From NCBI GenBank assembly GCA_913041025.1, contig CAJWGQ010000005.1:1-46840 (forward strand): DNA of 46,840 nt, given 5' to 3'. Every line of letters starts with the position of its first letter. The stretch's first letter is position 1. The DNA is from an uncultured Gammaproteobacteria bacterium. Lineage in GTDB: Bacteria; Pseudomonadota; Gammaproteobacteria; Pseudomonadales; Azotimanducaceae_A. Position numbers and translations under genes: made by a program. The notes below the pieces were generated by a model. That model saw only the letters and a list, made by a program, of their open reading frames with translations. It did no database searches and had not been told where the DNA came from. Positions 24,486 to 32,507 of this stretch are shown here, one piece after another.

Positions 24486-24923
24486 TTATTTAGGGTGCCA
24501 GCCACTGTCCCAAGGCGCATTGTGATAACGATGGTAGTGTCTCTCTTCAAATTTCCACACGTCGTTCACTTTTATGTAAGAGTCCAGGTAATGACCTGAC
24601 TGAGTGTAGGCCTGGCCATCTTGATTAACCCTTATCTCCACAGAGCATCGGCCTTTTGCTTTTGATTTATCTAAGAGGTCAATAACGTGGTTCTGGATGA
24701 AGGGTTTGTGTGTTTTTTGCGAGATGCCGGCTGTATAAAATTCCATTAGAGCCTCGCTCCCCTGTGGAGCCAGATTATGGGTTCTGAAAATACCGTCTTC
24801 GCTAAATAGGCTGACTATTTTTGCTGCGTCTCCATCGACGACAGCGTGACAGTATTGAGCTGTTAGTTCTCTGATTGCATCCTTCGATTCTATTTGTTCG
24901 ATTCTGTCTTCCAGGGTATTCAA
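24486..24923 (-). CDS. SnoaL-like (NTF2 fold) protein, TTG start
   Basis: A 145-residue NTF2-fold protein. It begins with LEDRIEQIESKDAIRELTAQYCHAVVDGDAAKI, then LFSEDGIFRTHN, and finishes with VWKFEERHYHRYHN, the usual SnoaL-like layout. The start is TTG 24923 with AGGAGG close upstream, a strong ribosome-binding site that settles the choice. It is the first gene of a minus-strand group with the enolase-superfamily enzyme and the carotenoid oxygenase, which implies one pathway. The C-terminal tail is rich in His and Trp. It may be an isomerase or dehydratase. Confidence 0.82.
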   Translation of the reverse strand: MNTLEDRIEQIESKDAIRELTAQYCHAVVDGDAAKIVSLFSEDGIFRTHNLAPQGSEALMEFYTAGISQKTHKPFIQNHVIDLLDKSKAKGRCSVEIRVNQDGQAYTQSGHYLDSYIKVNDVWKFEERHYHRYHNAPWDSGWHPK

Positions 24924-25038
24924 GAGCTCCTCCTAAGCGCTTCCGGTTGCAGGTACAGATATTTTTGTTTCTGCTTTATTGATCAGTTTATCTATTCTAA
25001 GAGCTGTGCCTAGTTGGTTTTTAATGAAGATTGAGAAT

Positions 25039-25068
25039 CGTGTGGATATAGAGCATGCTCTCTACACG
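25039..25068. repeat. 30-bp inverted repeat in divergent promoter region
   Basis: The segment 25039-25068 reads CGTGT ... ACACG and contains a perfect 12-bp palindrome, AGAGCATGCTCT, at 25050-25061. It folds into a hairpin with a small 4-base bulge. It lies between the SnoaL-like gene and the symporter gene and could be an operator for either, or a leader hairpin of the symporter mRNA. Confidence 0.45.
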
Positions 25069-25160
25069 AAGCAGAATCTTTAAAGGGTGTAATCAAACCT
25101 TTCCGTGAATGTTTGGGCGAGATCTGCTGAGCGTCAAATCAGGACTTGTGCTCTATCTCT

Positions 25161-26606
25161 ATGGAACAATCTGAATCTTTACCGTTAGACGAGCGTATAG
25201 ATGCGCTCATGCAGCCTTTGGCAAACGCTTGCAGTGAGTTCGTTTTTTATTCGGTCAACTTGTTTGGCAGTGACGTTCCGCTAATTGTTATTTGGCTGGT
25301 GGTCGGTGGCTTGTTTTTTACTACTTATCTTAGATTTATTAATTTCCGTGGCTTCAAGCACGCGATCGATATCGTTCGTGGCAAGTTTGTAGAACCAGGT
25401 GATCCCGGCCAGATTAGTCAGTTTCAAGCTTTAACTACGGCGGTATCAGGCACGGTGGGAATAGGGAATATTGCTGGAGTTGCTGTGGCGATTTCGATCG
25501 GCGGTCCTGGTGCAACATTTTGGTTGATCGTCGCTGGTTTGTTGGGAATGTCGACGAAACTCGCCGAATGTACATTAGGGGTTATGTATCGGCGCTATGA
25601 AAATGGTGTCGTGTCTGGTGGGCCAATGTATTACCTCGAAAAAGGCCTGGAACTAAAGGGTTGGCCTAAGTTGGGTAAGGTTCTTGGTACGTTTTACGCC
25701 GCGAGTATGGTGATCGGCTGTTTGGGTATTGGTAATATGTTTCAGTCAAACCAGGCTGCGTCGATCTTGGTTAGTGTCACTGGTGGAGAGGCTAGTTTCT
25801 TTGCTGATCAAATCTGGTTGCTGGGCATAATTTTAGCCTTTTGTGTGGGTATCGTGATTATCGGTGGTATTCAGTCGATCGCAGCTACTACCTCAAAATT
25901 GGTGCCTGGAATGGCGCTACTCTACATTCTTATGGCTCTCTTGGTAATTCTGATCAACTGGGAAAGAATCCCGGCTGCGTTTTCAGCTATTTGGTCAGGC
26001 GCTTTCGCCCCACAAGGAATCACCGGAGGAATTATCGGTGTCATGATTATAGGGTTTCGGCGCGCTGTCTTTTCAAATGAAGCCGGACTGGGATCTGCGG
26101 CTATAGCTCACTCGACTGCTCGCACTAAAGAGCCCGTGAGCGAGGGGTTTGTTGGTCTTCTTGAACCTTTTATCGACACTGTGGTTATTTGCACTCTGAC
26201 AGCCCTAGTAATCATTACTACAGTCTATGATCCTTCATTGGCAGGGCAGAATGTCGCGGGTATAGAACTGACAACCAGAGCCTTTGCGAGTACTTTATCT
26301 TGGTCTCCTGTTCCCTTGTCGATGGCAGCTGTTTTGTTTGCCTTTTCAACAATGATTGCTTGGTCCTACTACGGTTTGAAGGCTTTTACATACCTGGTTG
26401 GTGATTCCTATTGGGCAGACTTAGGATTTAAGCTGTTTTTTCTGGCTTTTGTGGTAATGGGTAGTAGTGTCGAATTGGCATCGCTTGTCGAGTTATCCGA
26501 TGCTCTGGTGTTTATTGTCGCGATCCCAAATCTACTTGGGCTTTATTTGCTTGCCCCTGTCATAAAGGCGGAGCTTCTAAAATATGAAAAACGCTACCTT
26601 AATTAG
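25161..26606 (+). CDS. sodium:alanine/glycine symporter (AGCS family)
   Basis: A 481-residue inner-membrane transporter of the alanine-or-glycine:cation symporter family. About 11 membrane spans are visible. The diagnostic motifs are TAVSGTVGIGNIAGVA (about 93-108), GGPGATFW, MSTKLAECTLGVMYR, and EAGLGSAAIAHS. It takes up a small amino acid with Na+. ATG 25161 gives a normal N terminus; a TTG at 25146 has AGGA two bases upstream, so five extra residues are possible. The next gene overlaps its end by 23 bases, showing translational coupling with an exported amidohydrolase. I see no glycine-riboswitch sequence in the leader. Confidence 0.92.
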   Translation: MEQSESLPLDERIDALMQPLANACSEFVFYSVNLFGSDVPLIVIWLVVGGLFFTTYLRFINFRGFKHAIDIVRGKFVEPGDPGQISQFQALTTAVSGTVGIGNIAGVAVAISIGGPGATFWLIVAGLLGMSTKLAECTLGVMYRRYENGVVSGGPMYYLEKGLELKGWPKLGKVLGTFYAASMVIGCLGIGNMFQSNQAASILVSVTGGEASFFADQIWLLGIILAFCVGIVIIGGIQSIAATTSKLVPGMALLYILMALLVILINWERIPAAFSAIWSGAFAPQGITGGIIGVMIIGFRRAVFSNEAGLGSAAIAHSTARTKEPVSEGFVGLLEPFIDTVVICTLTALVIITTVYDPSLAGQNVAGIELTTRAFASTLSWSPVPLSMAAVLFAFSTMIAWSYYGLKAFTYLVGDSYWADLGFKLFFLAFVVMGSSVELASLVELSDALVFIVAIPNLLGLYLLAPVIKAELLKYEKRYLN

Positions 26607-28299
26607 TCTTTGTGTCTTGCAATTTGTCTTAGTTGGCCCGCTCTGCGCTGAGTCCCAGGCGCCTGAGGCTGATCTGTTGCTGTTCTCGGATAGTGTTATT
26701 CCCATGTCAGAGGATAGCTTTGTTGATTCGGCGCCGATGGCCATTGCCGTCAATGGGGAACGTATCAGCTGGATTGGTCCAGAGAAAGCGGCGGCTGTCA
26801 GAATTGGAGAAACGACAAAAGTAGTGGAACTCGGATCACGGTCGCTTTTGCCTGGTTTCATTGATGCTCATGGACATGCTTCGTATACCGCGGCGGCTAC
26901 GCAGTTGGCGAATTTGGCTTCACCTCCGGTAGGGCCGGTGACTGATATATCGAGCCTCCAGGAAGAACTCAGACGACATATTGATGAGAAAAATCTCATG
27001 CCTGGTGAGTGGGTTGTCGGCCTTGGCTACGATGATTCGCTGCTGGATGAAAAACGTCATCCCGAAAGAGATGATCTAGACGCCGTTAGCACTGATCATC
27101 CTATTTTGCTCGTTCATGTGTCCGGTCATTTGGTATCGGCAAATTCACGTGGCCTGGCTCGCGGGGGAATAAACTCAGAAAGCAAGAATCCCTCAGGAGG
27201 GATCATCAGGCGAAGGCCAGGTACAAATGAGCCCAATGGGGTGCTGGAAGAATCTGCCGCCTACCCTGTTCGTCGGTTTATGAATGAACCGATCAAAGAC
27301 CCTTTAGTAGGTGTTAGAGAAGCGATGCGTGTCTATGCACAAAATGGTATCACCACAGTTCAGGATGGAGCTGCTAGTCCAGCTGTCGTGGAGTTGCTGA
27401 ATGCGGCTGATCGAGCGGGATTAGTTGATCTAGATGTTCTTGTTTACCCCATGGGACAAATTGATGGAATGATTGCTCATCAGGACTACCGATTTGGTGA
27501 GTATCAGAATCGGGTGCGGGTAAACGGCGTCAAGTTAATGTTGGATGGTTCTCCTCAGGGGAAGACTGCTTATATGAGCAAAGCCTATTTCAAACCGCCT
27601 GATGGCCAGGATTCTTCGTATCGGGGATATCCGGCAATTCCTCAAACTAGAGTCGACGAGTTGATTTCATTTTATCTAGCGAATCAAATTCCTGTGCTCG
27701 CGCACGCCAATGGAGATGCAGCAGCAGATATGCTGATAAACGCGGTTCGGAAGGTAGATCCTGTTAGCGATCACCGCACAGTAATGATTCATGCTCAGAC
27801 AATAAGAGAAGATCAACTGACGCTAATGAAAGAGCTTGGAATGATTCCGTCCTACTTCGCTGCCCATTCGTTTTTCTGGGGTGACTGGCATCGAGATTCT
27901 GTATTCGGATTAGAGCGCGCGAGCCGAATAAGTCCGACGGCCTCGACCGTTCAGCGTAATATGGTGTTTACGATTCACAATGATGCTCCGATTGTGCCCC
28001 CTAATATGCTGCGTTTGCTTTGGGCAACGACCAATCGAATTACGAGAAGTGGGAAGGTGCTGGGTGCTGGTCAACGGATCAGTAACTACGATGCCTTACT
28101 AGCTGTGACTCGATACGCTGCCTACCAGCACTTTGAGGAAAGAGATAAAGGCACCCTTGAAGTGGGGAAGCTCGCCGATTTTGTAGTGCTAGATAAAGAC
28201 CCTCTGTCGGTCCCGAGTGCAGAACTCTTGGATCTAAAAGTAGAGATGACCTTTTCAAGGGGTAAATTAGTGTTTGATCGAGAGCGAACAGTTAGGTGA
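26584..28299 (+). CDS. exported amidohydrolase (YtcJ-like, Amidohydro_3)
   Basis: A 571-residue metal-dependent amidohydrolase. An N-terminal signal peptide (about 1-22, MKNATLISLCVLQFVLVG, cleavage near CAES) sends it across the inner membrane. Metal residues: DAHGH (His96, His98), AHANGDAA, a MIHAQT strand and NDAPIVPP Asp. The substrate is probably an amide or carbamate. It begins inside the end of the symporter gene, so both are translated together. This suggests that it releases an amino compound in the periplasm for the symporter to import. The C-terminal GTLEVGKLADFVVLDKDP is typical of the family. Confidence 0.9.
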   Translation: MKNATLISLCVLQFVLVGPLCAESQAPEADLLLFSDSVIPMSEDSFVDSAPMAIAVNGERISWIGPEKAAAVRIGETTKVVELGSRSLLPGFIDAHGHASYTAAATQLANLASPPVGPVTDISSLQEELRRHIDEKNLMPGEWVVGLGYDDSLLDEKRHPERDDLDAVSTDHPILLVHVSGHLVSANSRGLARGGINSESKNPSGGIIRRRPGTNEPNGVLEESAAYPVRRFMNEPIKDPLVGVREAMRVYAQNGITTVQDGAASPAVVELLNAADRAGLVDLDVLVYPMGQIDGMIAHQDYRFGEYQNRVRVNGVKLMLDGSPQGKTAYMSKAYFKPPDGQDSSYRGYPAIPQTRVDELISFYLANQIPVLAHANGDAAADMLINAVRKVDPVSDHRTVMIHAQTIREDQLTLMKELGMIPSYFAAHSFFWGDWHRDSVFGLERASRISPTASTVQRNMVFTIHNDAPIVPPNMLRLLWATTNRITRSGKVLGAGQRISNYDALLAVTRYAAYQHFEERDKGTLEVGKLADFVVLDKDPLSVPSAELLDLKVEMTFSRGKLVFDRERTVR

Positions 28300-28320
28300 G
28301 TTCCCTATTTGCTGAGCGAT

Positions 28321-28364
28321 AACGATGATCGTTGGTTTCGAAACCAGGACTTTGAAGTGGTCCT
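28321..28364. repeat. three adjacent inverted repeats between genes
   Basis: Right after the amidohydrolase gene come AACGAT-G-ATCGTT (28321-28333), the perfect 12-bp palindrome GGTTTCGAAACC (28334-28345), and AGGAC/GTCCT with a 9-base loop (28346-28364). They abut each other without gaps. The cluster precedes the AhpD-like gene and might be an operator or an mRNA-processing or terminator region. No long T tract follows. Confidence 0.5.
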
Positions 28365-28421
28365 ATTTAATCCAAGAGCCTTTTGCTAGCCTATTCCTAT
28401 TCAAAGTAGTGAGGACAAGAC

Positions 28422-28985
28422 GTGAAATCACCAACAGCTTTAGATCTTCCAATGGCGGATCCGCTCCCGGAAGCCACGCAAAGATACTTTAATATCTGCC
28501 AGGAAAAACTGGGTATGATTCCGAATGTGCTTCAGGCGCATGCTTTTAATATTGAGAAATTAAATGCGTTCACCGGTCTCTATAACGAGCTGATGCTCGC
28601 TGAGAGCGGCCTGAGCAAATTGGAGAGGGAGATGATTGCGGTAGTCGTTTCATCGATCAATCGTTGTTTTTACTGTTTGACTGCTCACGGTGCTGCTGTG
28701 CGACAGTTATCAGGTGACCCGATATTGGGCGAGCAGTTGGTGATGAATTACCGTGTCGCTGAACTCGACGATAGACAACGAGCTATGCTGGATTTTACAG
28801 CGCATGTTACTCAGGCCAGTTATACGATCGAAGAGGAACACAGACAGGCACTTCGTGAAGTTGGATTTAGCGATCGGGACATCTGGGACATAATTAACGT
28901 GGCCGCATTCTTTAACATGACCAATCGGGTTGCCAGCGGTACTGCCATGCATCCGAATGATCAATATCACTCAGAGAATCGATAA
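28422..28985 (+). CDS. carboxymuconolactone decarboxylase/AhpD-like peroxidase-related protein
   Basis: A 187-residue helical protein of the AhpD-like superfamily. The redox motif is Cys82-Phe-Tyr-Cys85 with His89 (NRCFYCLTAHG), the CxxC-x3-H pattern of AhpD and uncharacterised peroxidase-related proteins. It can act as a disulfide reductant or peroxidase. The start is GTG 28422 with GAGG upstream. Homologs in other genomes can carry Sec in place of the first Cys, but here it is Cys. It is followed 16 bases later by a reductase gene, so it belongs to a plus-strand unit with the two NAD(P)-dependent reductases. Confidence 0.85.
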   Translation: MKSPTALDLPMADPLPEATQRYFNICQEKLGMIPNVLQAHAFNIEKLNAFTGLYNELMLAESGLSKLEREMIAVVVSSINRCFYCLTAHGAAVRQLSGDPILGEQLVMNYRVAELDDRQRAMLDFTAHVTQASYTIEEEHRQALREVGFSDRDIWDIINVAAFFNMTNRVASGTAMHPNDQYHSENR

Positions 28986-29001
28986 TAAGGAAATTTGAAG
29001 A

Positions 29002-30084
29002 GTGAAAACCGTACTGGTTTTTGGTGCGAGCGGATTGGTGGGTACTGCTGCCGCCAATTCCTTCTCGAAGGCGGGCTGGCGTGTGATTACGTGTTCCAGA
29101 AGTCGGCCTTCATTGTTAACGCGAAAAAGTCATGAACATCTCTTCTTGGATATAACCGATAAAGCGAGATGTTTGGAAGTGCTAACCAGCTTGGACGGAG
29201 ATGTTTCGCATGTAGTGTATGCGGCCGTGCAAGAATTACCGGGCTTGATTCCGGGTTGGAGTGACCCGGAGCAGATAGCGTTAAACGGGAAGATGTTGGA
29301 AAACGTGATTGCGCCGTTGCTGTCAAAGAACAGTCTTGAGCACGTTACGCTTCTGCAGGGTACGAAGGCTTACGGGGGCAGTGTTGCTCCGATTCGAGTG
29401 CCAGCTAGAGAGTCTCAGGCTAGGGTAGACCATCCGAATTTTTACTGGTTGCATGAAGATTATTTGAAAAGGGTATCGGCCGAATATGGATTTTCGTATA
29501 CGGTGTTTCGACCGCAACTGATCGTAGGTCCAAATCACGGGGTGGTGATGAATTTGCCACCGATCGTTGGGGTTTATGCGGCAATGCGAAAGAAAGAAGG
29601 CTTGCCCTTCTCCTTTCCCGGTGGAGCGGATTGGGTTTGGGAGGCGGTCGATGTCAGACTCGTTGGTGACGCTTGCTTGTGGGCCGCTGAAACAGATTCT
29701 GCAAATGGCGAGATCTTTAATCTCACTAATGGAGAGGTGTTTTCCTGGCGAGATATGTGGCCAGCATTAGCGGAGACATTGAGCGTGGAGATGGGTCCTG
29801 AAGAATCTTTGAGCCTTGCTAATTATCTTCCGGAGCGCGCTTCTATGTGGACCGAGATTGTCAGGGAACATGGTCTGGCTGAACAATCTCTTGATCAGGT
29901 ACTGGGCGAGTCACATCATTATGCTGACCTTTGTTTTGGCTACGGTCTTCCGACTAGTCCTCCACCCACTTTCTTGAGTACCATAAAAATTAAGCAGGCG
30001 GGCTTCACTCAAACCTATGATAGTGAGGCCAGTTTTTGTTATTGGCTTCGAGATCTTCAGAAGAGAAAAGTTATTCCATGCTAG
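29002..30084 (+). CDS. NAD(P)-dependent atypical SDR, PRISE-like
   Basis: A 360-residue extended/atypical short-chain reductase. The nucleotide-binding motif is GASGLVG at 8-14. GTKAYGG (Lys122) and PNFYWLHEDYL (Tyr148) match the Lys and Tyr landmarks of progesterone 5-beta-reductase/iridoid synthase-like (PRISE) enzymes, which reduce enones and dialdehydes. The length is right for PRISE. The GTG start follows AAGGAA by several bases. It sits between the AhpD-like gene and an SDR. A role in reducing an unsaturated carbonyl made by an oxygenase is a reasonable inference. Confidence 0.8.
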   Translation: MKTVLVFGASGLVGTAAANSFSKAGWRVITCSRSRPSLLTRKSHEHLFLDITDKARCLEVLTSLDGDVSHVVYAAVQELPGLIPGWSDPEQIALNGKMLENVIAPLLSKNSLEHVTLLQGTKAYGGSVAPIRVPARESQARVDHPNFYWLHEDYLKRVSAEYGFSYTVFRPQLIVGPNHGVVMNLPPIVGVYAAMRKKEGLPFSFPGGADWVWEAVDVRLVGDACLWAAETDSANGEIFNLTNGEVFSWRDMWPALAETLSVEMGPEESLSLANYLPERASMWTEIVREHGLAEQSLDQVLGESHHYADLCFGYGLPTSPPPTFLSTIKIKQAGFTQTYDSEASFCYWLRDLQKRKVIPC

Positions 30085-30166
30085 TTATGTGTTTGAAAAA
30101 ATCAGTTCTATCATCAACTGATGATAGCCTGAAAAGATGTTGGCTAAATTATAGGAGGAGTTGGTT

Positions 30167-30970
30167 ATGGGCGAACGTTTAAAGGGAAAGGTCGCTATCA
30201 TTACTGGGGGTAATAGTGGAATCGGAGAGTCGACAGGAAGACTGTTCGCACAGGAAGGAGCGCGTGTTGTATTGATGGCCAGGCGCGAAGAACAGGGGCA
30301 GATAGTCGCTAATTCGATATGCGACGGCGGTGGGGAAGCAGTTTTTGTGAGTTGTGATGTCGGAGATCATGATTCGGTGAGCGGCGCTGTAGAAAAGGCT
30401 GCAGATGCCTGGGGTAGGATTGATTTGTTATTCAACAACGCAGGTGGAGGCGCAGGAAGTAGCTTCCCAAATGAACCAATCGAGGAATGGCAGCGTGTTA
30501 TTCATACAAACTTGACCGGCACCTTTTTTATGAGCCAGGCTGTGTGGCCTCACTTGGTTAAGGCGGGTGGTGGTGCAGTAGTCAACATGTCCTCATTGGC
30601 CGCTCAGCGAGGTTTTAGTCCCGCGATAAAAAAAGAATTTGGAACCACGAGTTCGTCCTATTATGCGGCGAAGGCGGGTGTTGATGCGTTGACCAGATAT
30701 ATGGCTGGAGTAGGCGGGGAAGACAATATCCGAGTCAATTGCGTTAGGCCAGGACAGATCCTGACACCCGGAGCGACCGGTGGCACAACTTCGGACGCCG
30801 ATGGTGGCCATCATGTGTTTGAAAAAATGTTTGACTATTTCCAGATCGTCAAAGGTCCCGGTTATCCTATTGATGTTGCCAATCTCGTTTTATTTTTATC
30901 ATCGGACGAATCAAGGTTTATAAATGGCGAAATGATTAATGTGGATGGTGGTGTCGCCGCGAAAATCTAA
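30167..30970 (+). CDS. short-chain dehydrogenase/reductase
   Basis: A 267-residue classical SDR. The markers are TGGNSGIG at 13-20, NNAG at 90-93, Ser143 in MSSLAAQ, and the catalytic YxxxK in YYAAKAG (Tyr165, Lys169), with VRPGQ after. ATG 30167 lies six bases after AGGAGGAG; a TTG six bases earlier is unlikely. It uses NAD(P) to oxidise an alcohol or reduce a ketone. Last gene of the unit that starts with the AhpD-like or symporter gene, and it converges on the GPH transporter with only 9 bases between the ends. Substrate unknown. Confidence 0.92.
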   Translation: MGERLKGKVAIITGGNSGIGESTGRLFAQEGARVVLMARREEQGQIVANSICDGGGEAVFVSCDVGDHDSVSGAVEKAADAWGRIDLLFNNAGGGAGSSFPNEPIEEWQRVIHTNLTGTFFMSQAVWPHLVKAGGGAVVNMSSLAAQRGFSPAIKKEFGTTSSSYYAAKAGVDALTRYMAGVGGEDNIRVNCVRPGQILTPGATGGTTSDADGGHHVFEKMFDYFQIVKGPGYPIDVANLVLFLSSDESRFINGEMINVDGGVAAKI

Positions 30971-30979
30971 GTCTTTGAT

Positions 30980-32386
30980 TTACAAAGCCTGGGTTCTTCG
31001 TCGAGCATCGCGTCGCTCAATATGAGCCCGCATACGATGTTGGCGTTCTCTAGTAAGTGGATATTTCCACAATAGTGGCAATGCGATGCAGGCGAGAAGC
31101 GCGGGGATGACACTGTAAAGGCAGGCGAGCGCGAACTTGGCAGATTCGGTGTTTTCGACTGCTGATGGGTCGAAGCCATAGTATGCCGCTAGGTTAGTGG
31201 CAAGAAAAACACCAAGCGCTGCGCCACCCTTGTTGATCATGCCCCATAGCGAAAAATAGAGCCCAGTCCGCTGTTCGCCTGTTCGCAGTGTATCCAGATC
31301 GACGACATCGGCTGCCATTGAGGCCGGTAAGAAAACTAGGGCGCCGACCGCCGAACCTTTAAGTAACATAACGACGAAGAAAATTCCGAATTGATCTGGC
31401 CCCATAAGAGGGATGAAAGCGCTCCATAGAGAAAGCCAGACAATTCCCAGTACTACGGTTCGGTGTTTGCCAAGGTGCTTGGAGAGAACGAACCAGATGG
31501 GAATGCAAAAAGCGCTCGACAAATAGTAAGCCAAAATAAAGTACGTGTAGGTCTCAAAGCTCTGTCCCATAACACTTTGGACGAAGAAAAAAGAGAGTGA
31601 AGCGGTCATGCTCACCGCGGTGACAAGAAACACCAGACAGAATACTAAACGACGGTACGGACCGTTGTCCCACACTATCTTAAGTCCTCGAGCCCATCTG
31701 ATTGATTCGGTTTGTTTTTGAGGGGGAGGTTCCTTAACCCATATCAGGGCGGGCAGAGTTAGAGTGGGCATCATAATGACCACTACTGCTGCAATTCCCA
31801 TGAGTGCATTTGCCGCCCCAGGCTTGCTGAGTGCAATCGCTAGGATTAAAGGGATAACCAGTGACATTAGAGTACCGCCATAGCCGAATGCTTCGCGCCA
31901 ACCTGTGACTCTTGAGCGCTCGTCGTAGTCTGGAGAGAGCTCAGCTCCCCAGGCTCTGTAAGGGAGGTCGACTATGGTAAAACCCAAGTAAAGAAAGCTA
32001 ATCCACACAAACAAGTATAGATTGGTGACGCTTTCACCGCCTAGCGCTTGCCATAATGCTACTGAAAATTCGCTATTCGGTACGAAGAGCATCCAAAGCG
32101 ACAGAACCTTGAGCGGCATGCCCAGAATCATCCATGGTTTGCGTCGTCCAAAGCGACTTCTTAGTCTATCCGAGGCAATGCCAATTAGGGGGTCTGTAAT
32201 GATGTCTGGGACTCGTGAAAGAGCAAGCAGCAGGCCGACAGTCGCTAAAGAAAGGCCAAGGTTTTGTGAATAAAAAGCCGTTATGTATAAAGAAATGGGA
32301 AGCCCTACGATTGACGTAGGAAGATTGACCAATCCGTAGAGAGCCATTCGAAGTTTGCCGATGGATCCTTCTTTAACTTGATCCAC
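30980..32386 (-). CDS. GPH-family MFS symporter (MelB-like)
   Basis: A 468-residue inner-membrane transporter with about 12 spans. The signature of glycoside-pentoside-hexuronide:cation symporters is present: DIITDPLIGIASDRLRSRFG (about 55-74) followed by RRKPW, and the SPDYDERSRVTGWRE loop. It imports a sugar or sugar-like compound, or another anion, with a cation. GTG 32386 follows AGGGGGAAATA. It is 121 bases downstream of the exported amidase on the same strand, which suggests that the amidase product or a related compound is the cargo. Paralogs can carry other substrates, so the cargo is an inference. Confidence 0.88.
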   Translation of the reverse strand: MDQVKEGSIGKLRMALYGLVNLPTSIVGLPISLYITAFYSQNLGLSLATVGLLLALSRVPDIITDPLIGIASDRLRSRFGRRKPWMILGMPLKVLSLWMLFVPNSEFSVALWQALGGESVTNLYLFVWISFLYLGFTIVDLPYRAWGAELSPDYDERSRVTGWREAFGYGGTLMSLVIPLILAIALSKPGAANALMGIAAVVVIMMPTLTLPALIWVKEPPPQKQTESIRWARGLKIVWDNGPYRRLVFCLVFLVTAVSMTASLSFFFVQSVMGQSFETYTYFILAYYLSSAFCIPIWFVLSKHLGKHRTVVLGIVWLSLWSAFIPLMGPDQFGIFFVVMLLKGSAVGALVFLPASMAADVVDLDTLRTGEQRTGLYFSLWGMINKGGAALGVFLATNLAAYYGFDPSAVENTESAKFALACLYSVIPALLACIALPLLWKYPLTRERQHRMRAHIERRDARRRTQAL

Positions 32387-32507
32387 TATTTCCCCCTGTT
32401 TTGGATTAAGTGAGGAAGTGGTTAAGGATCTACTACCCTTCCTTTCTTTCTACCATACAGTGCCACGACGAAATTAAAAGCACTGATGTTTTTGGTAAAT
32501 TGTTAGA

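Noticed and set aside
24924..25160. Glycine riboswitch upstream of the AGCS symporter
   Set aside because: AGCS genes can have one, so I looked. The conserved riboswitch core sequences are not present. I only see an inverted repeat.
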